Positions 1 through 5,774 of a DNA stretch of 7,527 nucleotides are shown one piece after another. The position numbers and the translations under genes are program-made. The DNA is from an uncultured bacterium (GTDB lineage: Bacteria; Bacillota; Clostridia; Lachnospirales; Lachnospiraceae), in the NCBI GenBank assembly GCA_905215405.1, contig CAJMQE010000130.1, positions 1 through 7,527 of the forward strand, written 5' to 3'. Position 1 is the stretch's first letter. Every line of letters starts with the position of its first letter. Under the pieces are notes generated by a model. The model did not search any database and had not been told where the DNA came from. It was given only the letters and a program-made list of their open reading frames with translations.

Positions 1-182
1 TCATAGTTTTATAAATGCTTACGATTTCTGCTCTTTGCTAAAGTTAATGACATTGTTTGAGAAAAGGATTTTTCCTCTCTCAAAGGGCAAGTTGGCAAAC
101 AGGAAGTTTTGCATACGTTATTCTTCTAATATTTTTGTAGGGTTCGCATAGAAAAAGTGTTACAGACTTTTTCTCACAGTCT
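1..182 (-). mobile_element. possible end of an insertion sequence (unassigned)
   Basis: Reading the minus strand, the small gene starting at 222 loses its expected sense at about 182 and runs into GAGACTGTGAGAAAAAGTC. This resembles the GAGACTGTG...AAAAAGT ends of several IS families (IS256-like ends come to mind), but I cannot assign a family. A 9-bp perfect inverted repeat (AGAAAAAGT at 150-158, ACTTTTTCT at 166-174) lies just inside. Further in, a 31-codon frame (114 to 19) begins MQNFLFANLPFERG and stops; it has only a weak ribosome site and could be the start of a broken transposase or chance. No second terminal repeat is in the window. Confidence 0.25.
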
Positions 183-222
183 CCAATCCCATGTAACCAT
201 CACCAGTGTTAAAACCTTTCAT
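160..222 (-). pseudogene. truncated small gene, MKGFNTGDGYMG-type N-terminus
   Basis: A short frame starts at 222 after a very good ribosome site (GGAGGAG, six bases before ATG) and encodes MKGFNTGDGYMGLE followed by a different-looking tail (TVRKSL) and a stop. From memory, Clostridia carry small proteins with a similar N-terminus followed by a G-K/R-Y and an aromatic/acidic stretch, usually a few dozen residues longer; I cannot verify this here. If so, the reading frame has been cut after about residue 14 by inserted DNA. The strong start signal with an abrupt 20-residue product is the main support. Function unknown. Confidence 0.4.
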
Positions 223-340
223 TGCCAACTCCTCCATTTCTTTGAATTTTATGATTTAATCTTCTTTGATGGTTACAGTGTATATCAATAGGTGGGGTAT
301 AAAAATCCCTGCTCTTTTATACTGCTATCCTTCTAAGACA

Positions 341-371
341 AAAGGCCCAGAATACTTTTTCCTGAGCCTTT
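341..371 (-). terminator. rho-independent terminator after the 180-aa helical protein gene
   Basis: A 10-bp stem (341-350 with 362-371) has an 11-base loop. On the minus-strand RNA every position pairs, one as U-G, whereas the plus strand has a C/A mismatch at that position. A U-rich run follows on the minus strand. It lies 33 bases beyond the stop of the gene ending at 405, so it fits as that gene's terminator. Confidence 0.75.
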
Positions 372-404
372 CCATCCTGTTGTTTTCAATTATAGATAAA
401 GCTA

Positions 405-947
405 TTATGCAACATTCTGATTCTCATCATCTAGTTGAGGTAAATCTTCATCGCTACCAATTGCTTTTAAACCTAACATTGTTACCGTCACTCCCAAAGC
501 TAATGTTACAACTCCCCCAATCGTCTTGAACACTCGCTCATGAAATTTCTGCTGCTGTAAATATAATTCCGTTATTTTATCAGCTTCTTCAATCATTTTT
601 TCAGAAAAGTCCCTTCTTTCCTCCTCTGTTAAGTTTTCTTGTTCCAGCTGATTTGCGAAGGTCTCAAGAACATACTGATGTGCATGAACTGCTTGTTCAT
701 ATTCTTCTTTATTTGTTTCTAAAATTGTTTTGCATAACTGTGTATAATTTTCTATTGCTGATTCCACAAACTCTACATATACTGGGAACTGCTTTATTAT
801 TTCAAGCGCCACTTCCTTTTCCATATATGGAATCATAGATGTAAACTCCATCACTTTATCCTTTGTTAAATTTCGAAATGATTCAATTTTTAACGCTTTT
901 TTTACAGCTTCTTCTGAATGATATCTTTTTCTTATTTTCTTTTCCAT
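405..947 (-). CDS. 180-aa helical protein with one C-terminal membrane segment, function unknown
   Basis: I do not recognise a named family. The protein is rich in E, K and Q and appears almost wholly alpha-helical up to residue 140. It begins with a basic stretch (MEKKIRKRYHSEEAVKKALK), has an amphipathic middle with likely coiled-coil segments (about 60-135), one hydrophobic helix at about 142-163 (GGVVTLALGVTVTMLGL), and an acidic 17-residue tail. This is the layout of a tail-anchored membrane protein with its bulk in the cytoplasm. The frame is open upstream to 1061 (TTG) and could give 218 residues, but I chose the ATG at 947. It has an AGGA ribosome site nine bases ahead, and the extension is overlapped in another frame by a better-supported small gene ending at 958. 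The 10-base gap implies translational coupling. A terminator lies at 341-371. Confidence 0.75.
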   Translation of the reverse strand: MEKKIRKRYHSEEAVKKALKIESFRNLTKDKVMEFTSMIPYMEKEVALEIIKQFPVYVEFVESAIENYTQLCKTILETNKEEYEQAVHAHQYVLETFANQLEQENLTEEERRDFSEKMIEEADKITELYLQQQKFHERVFKTIGGVVTLALGVTVTMLGLKAIGSDEDLPQLDDENQNVA

Positions 948-957
948 GATTATGTTC

Positions 958-1098
958 CTACTTTGCTTCTTTGCGAATGGTGCCAATTTTTTTGTCACTT
1001 CTGGTATCTCTTCCATTTTTGTTTCTAATAGTCCCCGGTGGAAGACCATGCTTCTTTTCAAATGTTCCTACTCTACAATCACTTCTAGTTTTCCTCAT
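958..1098 (-). CDS. 46-aa basic protein with a repeated T-RSD...GT motif, function unknown
   Basis: This short gene starts at ATG 1098 with AGGAAG seven bases upstream. An in-frame ATG at 1116 is possible but has a poorer site. The product is very basic and contains two copies of one pattern: T-R-S-D-C-R-V-G-T-F-E-K-K (residues 4-16) and T-R-S-D-K-K-I-G-T-I-R-K-E (32-44), separated by HGLPPGTIRNKNGRD. An internal repeat of this quality argues for a real protein over a chance frame. Its TAG stop lies inside the ribosome site of the 180-aa gene, so the two are probably co-transcribed and coupled. The frame overlaps, out of phase, the N-terminal extension of the longer reading of the downstream gene. 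The repeat could be a small nucleic-acid-binding unit, but that is inference from charge alone. Confidence 0.6.
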   Translation of the reverse strand: MRKTRSDCRVGTFEKKHGLPPGTIRNKNGRDTRSDKKIGTIRKEAK

Positions 1099-1137
1099 GT
1101 TTTTTCTTCCTTTCATAATTCCGTATCAACAATGCAC

Positions 1138-1166
1138 TTGTTGTTTACTGATGCTTCAAGTATAAT
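1138..1166 (+). promoter_or_regulatory. sigma-A-type promoter of the XRE regulator gene
   Basis: TTGTTG (1138-1143), a 17-base spacer and a perfect TATAAT (1161-1166) sit about 88 bases before the start codon at 1254, leaving a leader of roughly 80 bases. On the other strand TATACT (1164-1159) overlaps this -10 and could serve the divergent gene pair that starts at 1098, but its -35 is poor. The intergenic region 1099-1253 therefore probably holds overlapping divergent promoters, a natural place for autoregulation by the XRE protein. I see no clear palindromic operator. Confidence 0.6.
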
Positions 1167-1253
1167 AAAATCTATAAAGAAAATACACGCACAGCATGTG
1201 GACTTAACACCTGATAATTCTCATGTTCGGCGATATACGGGGAGGTTATTCTC

Positions 1254-1769
1254 ATGGGGAAACAATCTACAAGAGAAAATAAAACAATTTATCAGATTTG
1301 CCGGGAAGAAGCCGGTCTTACCAGATTAGAAGCCAGCGAAAAAATGACTGCTGTTTCTGATTCTAAAATTGAAAAATTTGAATATGAAATGCAGGAACCT
1401 ACACCTTATGATATTATCCAGATGGCAGACGCTTACGGGCGACCAGATCTCTGCAATTATTACTGCTCTCATAAATGCGAAATCGGTCATCGTTATGTCC
1501 CGGAAGTCGAAGTTTCCGACTTATCTAATATAATTCTGGAAACCATTGCCAGTCTGAATGAGATTAATCCTCTTACCACACGTCTGATCCAGATTGCCCG
1601 TGACGGTAAGATCAGTGATGATGAGATCAAGGATTTTGCTTTTATCAGTAACAAACTGGATGAAATTTCTCTGGCAATAGATTCTCTGAATCTCTGGGTT
1701 GATAAAACAGCCGGAGAGCAGGGACTAAACATCGAATTGCTCAGAGAAGAAAAAAAGAAACAGAAATAA
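1254..1769 (+). CDS. XRE-family helix-turn-helix regulator with CxxxCxxxC motif
   Basis: A 171-residue protein with a helix-turn-helix domain at about residues 8-65 (NKTIYQICREEAGLTRLEASEKM, shown here only by its 10-31 span; recognition region about 32-45). It is followed by a cysteine cluster C67-x3-C71-x3-C75 in the segment LCNYYCSHKCEIG, a linker, and a helical C-terminal region (85-165) rich in I, L, D and E, likely for oligomerisation. It probably binds DNA as a transcription regulator; targets are unknown. The three cysteines with H73 could bind metal or sense redox state, which is inference. The start has a strong site (GGGGAGG, eight bases before ATG) and its own promoter at 1138-1166. 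The gene is divergent from the 958-1098/405-947 pair and convergent with the 1821-2642 cluster. The N-terminal motif and cysteine cluster recall a family common in gut Clostridia. Confidence 0.85.
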   Translation: MGKQSTRENKTIYQICREEAGLTRLEASEKMTAVSDSKIEKFEYEMQEPTPYDIIQMADAYGRPDLCNYYCSHKCEIGHRYVPEVEVSDLSNIILETIASLNEINPLTTRLIQIARDGKISDDEIKDFAFISNKLDEISLAIDSLNLWVDKTAGEQGLNIELLREEKKKQK

Positions 1770-1782
1770 GTATGAAAAAACA

Positions 1783-1813
1783 AGGCAGCGAACCTATTTA
1801 TGGTTCACTGCCT
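1783..1813. terminator. bidirectional terminator between convergent genes
   Basis: A 12-position stem (1783-1794 with 1802-1813) encloses a 7-base loop. On the minus-strand transcript all pairs form, one as U-G, and a U-rich run (TTGTTTTTTC) follows. On the plus strand there is one C/A mismatch and a weaker tract (CTTTCCTTT). It sits 13 bases after the XRE stop and 8 bases after the stop of the gene ending at 1821, so it serves both, best on the minus strand. Confidence 0.8.
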
Positions 1814-1820
1814 CTTTCCT

Positions 1821-2237
1821 TTACATATGCTGTAACTGGTTTATGATGTATTCCGTTCTGCGGATAGCTTCTTCCACCTGATGTCTAGCATTATTGATTC
1901 GATCCTGCACCATCCAATCCACAACAAATCCATCAAAAAAATAATCTGCAAAGGATAAGAAGTCTCCAGTATTGATGTTTAAATTACAAGCCACGTTCAC
2001 ATCATTTAATTCCCTACTGAAATTACGAAGATCATATTTCGCCTGTTCCATATTTTGTCTGGCCTGATCCATCTTGGAGTGTTTCAACATCGTAGAAAAG
2101 AATCCACCGCCAAACATATCCACCAAGCCCCAATTCTTTGCACTGTTCAGGTTCTCTTTTGCTGTCCGAAGACTACTTAACGCACGTTGTCCTGCTTCAA
2201 TCGCTTCTCGTTTCTCTTTTTCTATATCATATCCCAT
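1821..2237 (-). CDS. 138-aa helical protein, function unknown
   Basis: The protein is not a member of a family I can name, although close relatives seem to be widespread in Clostridia. It appears cytosolic and mostly helical: an N-terminal helix pair (1-35), a conserved-looking glycine/aromatic turn WGLVDMFGGGFFSTMLKHSKM (36-56), a long amphipathic helix (57-80), a short segment with the aromatic-acidic run GDFLSFADYFFDGFVVDW (91-108), and a final charged helix (110-135). This suggests a helical bundle or coiled-coil assembly, possibly on the membrane face. The frame is open up to 2285, but ATG 2237 has a strong AGGAGGG site eight bases ahead, so I take that start. It is the last of three minus-strand genes, 22 bases after the stop of the 71-aa membrane protein, and ends at the bidirectional terminator. 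Confidence 0.8.
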   Translation of the reverse strand: MGYDIEKEKREAIEAGQRALSSLRTAKENLNSAKNWGLVDMFGGGFFSTMLKHSKMDQARQNMEQAKYDLRNFSRELNDVNVACNLNINTGDFLSFADYFFDGFVVDWMVQDRINNARHQVEEAIRRTEYIINQLQHM

Positions 2238-2259
2238 AATTTCTTCCCTCCTCGTATTT

Positions 2260-2475
2260 TTATGAGTTAGATGATATAAGTGCAATGATTCCGCCGATGA
2301 TCAACAATGGAAGTGCAATATAAATCAGTCCGCCAACAACCATTCCTATCAAAACCACCGGGAAAAATACAACTGTACAGAGCAGCTTTAAGATTCCCCA
2401 GGATGCTTTTACACCAAATATAAAAAATTTTCCAATAAACCAAATCATGCATATAGCAAATAATAACGATAACAT
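2260..2475 (-). CDS. 71-aa small membrane protein, function unknown
   Basis: Nearly the whole protein is hydrophobic: one membrane segment at about 3-20 (LLFAICMIWFIGKFFIFG), a short loop with K23 and W26 (VKASWGILK), and one long or two closely packed segments at about 28-67, with a glycine hinge (IGMVVGGLIYIALPLLIIGGIIALI), ending in SSNS. There is no cleavable signal peptide. The start is supported by AAGGAG about six bases before the ATG. It sits between the 42-aa and 138-aa genes in the same direction (37 and 22 bases), so it is likely co-expressed and may anchor the 138-aa helical protein to the membrane; that link is inference. It is not recognisable as a toxin or a transporter subunit. 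Confidence 0.75.
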   Translation of the reverse strand: MLSLLFAICMIWFIGKFFIFGVKASWGILKLLCTVVFFPVVLIGMVVGGLIYIALPLLIIGGIIALISSNS

Positions 2476-2513
2476 ATTCTACTCCTTCTGACTCCTGTTA
2501 TGATTTGAATCAT

Positions 2514-2642
2514 TCATTTTTTTGATTGTTTACTTGATATAAACTCAGATGTATTTCTCACACCGATTTTACTACTGAATTCTGGGTTCTTCTCTATTTT
2601 TTCAATCATCCGAATTATCCTTATTCTCTGTGCTGTATCCAT
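2514..2642 (-). CDS. 42-aa small protein, function unknown
   Basis: A short gene starts at ATG 2642 with AGGTG six bases upstream. The product begins MDTAQRIRIIRMIEKIEKNPEF and continues to a serine/lysine-rich end. The first half looks like an amphipathic basic helix with alternating R/K and I/M residues, followed by N-P and a short polar tail. It resembles short MDT-ERIRLIR-IEK-type proteins I associate with Clostridia, but I cannot check that. It precedes the 71-aa membrane protein by 38 bases on the same strand. Clear start signal, helix periodicity and cluster position support it; its length alone would not. Confidence 0.55.
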   Translation of the reverse strand: MDTAQRIRIIRMIEKIEKNPEFSSKIGVRNTSEFISSKQSKK

Positions 2643-2941
2643 CTGCTCACCTCATTCTAACAGTTCTGCCTTTTGATATTGTCAGTATAACCGGATAACT
2701 TTTCAAAATATATACCTAATACAAAGAATTGAACATATGTAATTCTCAATTTTCGAGGAATAGTTGTTCCTCCTGTTCTTTCATCAAAATTCTTCATCAC
2801 GGAATGCTTCCAGATATTCATCAATAAGATCCAGATTAACTAACACAATTCGTTTGACATGGTATACTGCTCTGGCATCTTTCGCTAACTGTTAGAGTAT
2901 ATGAAGTTTTGGCTTTATCTTGTAGTTTGCGAATATTCGTA
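2643..2941. other. gap with no intact gene between lanK and the small-gene cluster
   Basis: I see no convincing gene here apart from the remnant described at 2784-2891. Two small symmetric elements are present: a perfect 10-bp palindrome CGAATATTCG (2930-2939) and an inverted repeat GAGGAA/TTCCTC (2755-2760, 2767-2772). A promoter for the 2642 cluster should lie near its left end. The best candidate on the minus strand is TTGAAA followed after 18 bases by GACAAT, which is weak. TATACT nearby lacks a suitable -35. Confidence 0.4.
2784..2891 (-). pseudogene. degraded coding remnant, C-terminal piece
   Basis: A stop-free minus-strand frame reads QLAKDARAVYHVKRIVLVN then LDLIDEYLEAFRDEEF and stops, with a stop immediately upstream and no usable start codon. 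The composition (alternating hydrophobic strand, then acidic helix) looks protein-like. Just upstream another frame reads RKLQDKAKTSYTLTV, which would join it through a single frameshift near 2885-2895. This suggests the tail of a broken gene. Family unknown, and chance cannot be excluded. Confidence 0.3.
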
Positions 2942-2994
2942 TAAATGAAAAGTCTAATCCCCCAGCTATGCTGGGGGATTAGACTTTTCATTTA
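2942..2994. terminator. 25-bp perfect hairpin terminator at the end of lanK
   Basis: Bases 2942-2966 and 2970-2994 are exact reverse complements with a 3-base loop (TAT). The GC core is CCCCCAGC/GCTGGGGG, flanked by AAAAGTCTAAT/ATTAGACTTTT and then TGA/TCA and further A/T pairs. The outermost three bases on the minus strand are the lanK stop codon TAA. The A and T tracts on either side make it work as a rho-independent terminator in both directions. It is longer and more perfect than an ordinary terminator. Confidence 0.85.
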
Positions 2995-4368
2995 GCTTGT
3001 TTCTTGACTACTCAGGAAAAATATTTCTACCCTCGCCCCACCTGTATTTTCAGAATTTGAAAGTTTAATACCTCCACCATATTTTTCAGCCACAGTTTTT
3101 GCAAAAAATAGTCCCATCCCATAATGGGCTTCGCCATTTCTACTTGTGTCATCCATAAAAAACTGCTCTGTGCCATGCAATAATGCTTCTTTTGTAAATC
3201 CTGATCCGCTATCCTCCACAATGAATGTCAGCCGGCCATCCTGCTCCTTTGCGTCAATATAAATGATTCCATTTTCTTTTGTATGCTCCACTGCATTCTG
3301 AATCATATTCATTACGGCCCGGAACATTGGATCATAAGCAATCGTTACCTTTTTATCACTTTGTCCCGCCTTCCAATCTATTTTCTGATGATAGATTTCT
3401 ACCAGTCCGAGTGCCTGTTCCTTTATATCTGCGAAAAAATCTTCTAACCTCACCGTTGTATAGGTAACATCACTGCAATTCCATGATTTTGTGACATCTA
3501 TCAACTGTTTTACATAACTTTGTATCTGTGTTGTGCCGTTCAAAACATAAGTGATATTATTCTTCTGTTCTGTGGTCAGTTCAGTCTCTGAAAGTAGTTC
3601 TGCATTTCCCCGTACAATCGTAAGAGGTGTTTTAATATCATGCGCCAAAGCAGACATCTGTTGTTTCTTTTCCTGCTCTGTTTTCCACTGCTTTTCTAAA
3701 GATTCTCGCAATGCATCTCGCATATCATCGATTGCCGATAAACAGTCATCAAACTCTTTGATACCGGAACAGGATGTCTCATATTCCAGATTTTGATCCT
3801 TTATTTGTCTGATTGCGTCTAATACAGGCTGCATCTGCTTTTTGATTCTTTTTCCAAAACGTATGGACGGAATGATGATAATCGCTACCGCTCCAATCAC
3901 TGACATAATACTCATCACATTCTGTAGTCCTATAAAATGCTCCCTCAAAAAAGCTGAATGATATTGAGGTGTCAGGCGATATTGCAATACAACATATTCA
4001 TTTTCCCTTACAATTACTTTATAAAAATATTTCCCGGATGCGTTTCCGTACTTTGCAGCATTCCATGCTATCTGTTCGTATTGTTCTGACAGATCTCCAC
4101 CTATTTTCTCTCCATTCTCTGAAAAGATTACATAATCACAAAGTGCGGGAATCATCTCAGCAGTCACTTTATCTGCACGTAGAATCGTATCATATGCTTC
4201 ATTAATCTTTTGCTCTGCATAATTTGCCGGATAAATACAGCCCACACTAATCAAAAGGCACAGCAGCAGATAAGCAACAATCACCAAACCAACTAATGAT
4301 CCAAGCATGACCAGTACATATCTCATAAAAATCCTGCTGAGTGCATTGCTTCTCTTTACTCTTCCCAT
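2992..4368 (-). CDS. lanK: LanK-type sensor histidine kinase of the lantibiotic-response system
   Basis: A 458-residue membrane histidine kinase. Membrane segment 1 lies at about 17-44 and segment 2 at about 149-168, enclosing an extracellular sensor region of about 105 residues. After a linker and coiled stretch (170-235) come the dimerisation/phosphoacceptor box (SALAHDIKTPLTIVRGNAELL region, H243), the N box (N354, N358 in NMIQNAVEH), G1 (DSGSG, 386-390) and G2 (HYGMGLFFAK, 415-424), all intact. It should autophosphorylate on H243 on sensing a peptide at the membrane and pass the phosphate to the adjacent regulator. The start at 4368 overlaps the end of lanR by 13 bases. An alternative ATG at 4326 (residue 15) has a better AGGA site and cannot be excluded. 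The NisK/SpaK/CprK-like role is inferred from position and partner genes. Confidence 0.9.
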   Translation of the reverse strand: MGRVKRSNALSRIFMRYVLVMLGSLVGLVIVAYLLLCLLISVGCIYPANYAEQKINEAYDTILRADKVTAEMIPALCDYVIFSENGEKIGGDLSEQYEQIAWNAAKYGNASGKYFYKVIVRENEYVVLQYRLTPQYHSAFLREHFIGLQNVMSIMSVIGAVAIIIIPSIRFGKRIKKQMQPVLDAIRQIKDQNLEYETSCSGIKEFDDCLSAIDDMRDALRESLEKQWKTEQEKKQQMSALAHDIKTPLTIVRGNAELLSETELTTEQKNNITYVLNGTTQIQSYVKQLIDVTKSWNCSDVTYTTVRLEDFFADIKEQALGLVEIYHQKIDWKAGQSDKKVTIAYDPMFRAVMNMIQNAVEHTKENGIIYIDAKEQDGRLTFIVEDSGSGFTKEALLHGTEQFFMDDTSRNGEAHYGMGLFFAKTVAEKYGGGIKLSNSENTGGARVEIFFLSSQETS

Positions 4369-5018
4369 TTATATCCAATCCCCCAGACTGTTTTTATCGG
4401 TATATAATCATAATCCGCAAATTTTGCTCTTATATTTTTGATATGCGTGATAATAGTACTGTCATTACTCTCATTGTCAAAGCCAAAGACCGCTTCCAAT
4501 ATCTGTTCCTTCGAGAAAACCTGTCCTCTGTTTTTAGCCAGAAATTCACAGATTTCGTACTCTGCTTTCGTAAACGGAAGTTCTTTATCATCCATCAACA
4601 GTTTCTTTTGAGACATCTGAATGCAGACTCTCCCTAAAACCATCCGGACAGAATGTTCCCTGTGCTCTCTTCTAAGATGTGCATTGATCCTTGCCCGAAG
4701 TTCCATCACTCCAAATGGCTTTGAAATATAATCATCTGCTCCTAAAGAAAGTCCGTTTACCAGACTGTTTTCCTCCGTTTTTGCCGTAAGAAACAAAATC
4801 GGACAATCCACAAGTATCCTAATTCTTTTGCATAATTCGAAGCCATCAATTCCAGGCATCATAATGTCCAGTAAAATCAGGTCATAACGATGTAATTCTT
4901 CCATATTAATTTTTAGTGGATTACTTACTTTGGTAACCAGATGTCCATCCTTATTCAAAATGCTTTCTATCATTTCCAGAATTGCCGGTTCATCATCAAC
5001 TGCCAGTATTTTTGCCAT
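4356..5018 (-). CDS. lanR: LanR-type OmpR-family response regulator
   Basis: A 220-residue response regulator. The receiver domain (1-118) has the acidic pair D8-D9, phosphorylated aspartate D51 in LLLDIMMPGIDG, T78 in FLTAK and K100 in the SKPF motif, a complete active site. The C-terminal winged-helix domain (about 125-220) ends in the usual TVWGIGYKWEE. It should be phosphorylated by the kinase encoded next and activate the transporter operon. Overall layout is like NisR/SpaR of lantibiotic clusters and CprR of C. difficile. The frame is open to 5075, but I take ATG 5018 (MAKILAVDDE) because GAGGG lies six bases ahead and the extension is foreign to the family and overlaps the end of lanG. 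The gap to lanG is 14 bases. Confidence 0.93.
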   Translation of the reverse strand: MAKILAVDDEPAILEMIESILNKDGHLVTKVSNPLKINMEELHRYDLILLDIMMPGIDGFELCKRIRILVDCPILFLTAKTEENSLVNGLSLGADDYISKPFGVMELRARINAHLRREHREHSVRMVLGRVCIQMSQKKLLMDDKELPFTKAEYEICEFLAKNRGQVFSKEQILEAVFGFDNESNDSTIITHIKNIRAKFADYDYIPIKTVWGIGYKWEE

Positions 5019-5032
5019 AGTTTCCCTCGATT

Positions 5033-5773
5033 CTATTCCGATATTCTGTTTCCTTCCCAGTGGTTTACCCACCAAAAATAGTATACCATACTAATCCCTG
5101 TAAATATTAAGCAACCTGGTATGAATGACAACCATTCACCTACACTAGTTTCTCCCAATACAGATTGCAGATAAGTATATGGTACTCTACCCGTCCAGCA
5201 GACAAATACATATTTCCACACATAATCTCCAAGTCCGGTAAGCATCAATGCACTAATTAGTCCTGATATAATCCCTGCTCCAATGGATACCCCTTTTCCA
5301 AACTGAAAAGCCAGAATCAGCTGCCACAGATAAAGTGGAACACTGCTTCCCCACAGCAGCAATGCTGCAAATATACATCCTTTCATGATTTCGATATCGC
5401 TTGATGCGATTCTTCCAAATCCAATTCCGAATATGATTGCTGTCAATAGGATAGAGCACAGACACAAAACCAGTAGCATCAACAGTTTCGATAAAAATGC
5501 TGCAGGTTTATCCGGTAAAGACAACAGATTTTGAAAATCACCTGCATTTTGTTCCTGTTCCATCACACTTGCTGTAAAAATTCCAATAAGTACCGGAAGT
5601 CCTGCTCCTATTGCCTGATAAAATGCAATCACTTTCATATTTTCATTCCATGGTGAAAAAAAGTAATATATTAAAAATATAACGCTGGTTATAATCGGAA
5701 TCAGTAAGTGTGCCAGAATCACAGATGTTCCTTTCATCTTTCGCAAGTCTGCATTAAGAGATCTTCCAATCAT
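5033..5773 (-). CDS. lanG: lantibiotic protection ABC transporter permease, MutG/LanG type
   Basis: A 246-residue ABC-2-type permease with about six membrane segments (roughly 18-40, 51-72, 93-118, 131-151, 163-182, 215-237). After the second segment comes the cytoplasmic motif MEQEQNAGDFQNLLSLP (71-87), of the E-x3-G-x-F type that contacts the ATPase in this family. It works with LanE as the membrane half of a LanFEG exporter that removes lantibiotics from the membrane to the outside. It starts one base after the lanE stop, with the ribosome site inside the end of lanE, so synthesis of the two permeases is coupled. Length is normal for the family. It is assigned to the G rather than the E subfamily by order (F-E-G) and by the EQEQNAGDFQ motif. 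Confidence 0.9.
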   Translation of the reverse strand: MIGRSLNADLRKMKGTSVILAHLLIPIITSVIFLIYYFFSPWNENMKVIAFYQAIGAGLPVLIGIFTASVMEQEQNAGDFQNLLSLPDKPAAFLSKLLMLLVLCLCSILLTAIIFGIGFGRIASSDIEIMKGCIFAALLLWGSSVPLYLWQLILAFQFGKGVSIGAGIISGLISALMLTGLGDYVWKYVFVCWTGRVPYTYLQSVLGETSVGEWLSFIPGCLIFTGISMVYYFWWVNHWEGNRISE

Positions 5774-5774
5774 C

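Noticed and set aside
948..1061. N-terminal extension giving the 405-947 gene a TTG start at 1061 and 218 residues
   Set aside because: The TTG is only three bases from its best ribosome-site-like sequence, and the stretch is better explained by the out-of-phase 46-aa gene; ATG 947 has a suitable site.
951..1072. Direct repeat AGTAGGAACAT at 951-961 and 1062-1072 on the minus strand
   Set aside because: The copies are read in different frames (R-V-G-T versus the stop and ribosome site), are only 11 bases long and show no matching flanks, so they are probably coincidence.
2711..2750. Palindrome-like GAATTGAACATATGTAATTC as an operator
   Set aside because: The outer GAATT/AATTC arms and the inner ACATATGT have different centres, so there is no true dyad.
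2739..2779. Minus-strand mini-frame MKEQEEQLFLEN
   Set aside because: Only 12 codons before a stop; too short and without independent support.
3279..3467. Plus-strand frames inside the lan operon (also near 3551, 3969, 4341 and 6674)
   Set aside because: They lie opposite well-supported lanK, lanR and lanF coding sequence, lack ribosome sites and have low-complexity, non-protein-like compositions.
5019..5075. Longer start for the response regulator
   Set aside because: The added 19 residues overlap the end of lanG and do not belong to the receiver domain, which begins normally at MAKILAVDDE with a good ribosome site.
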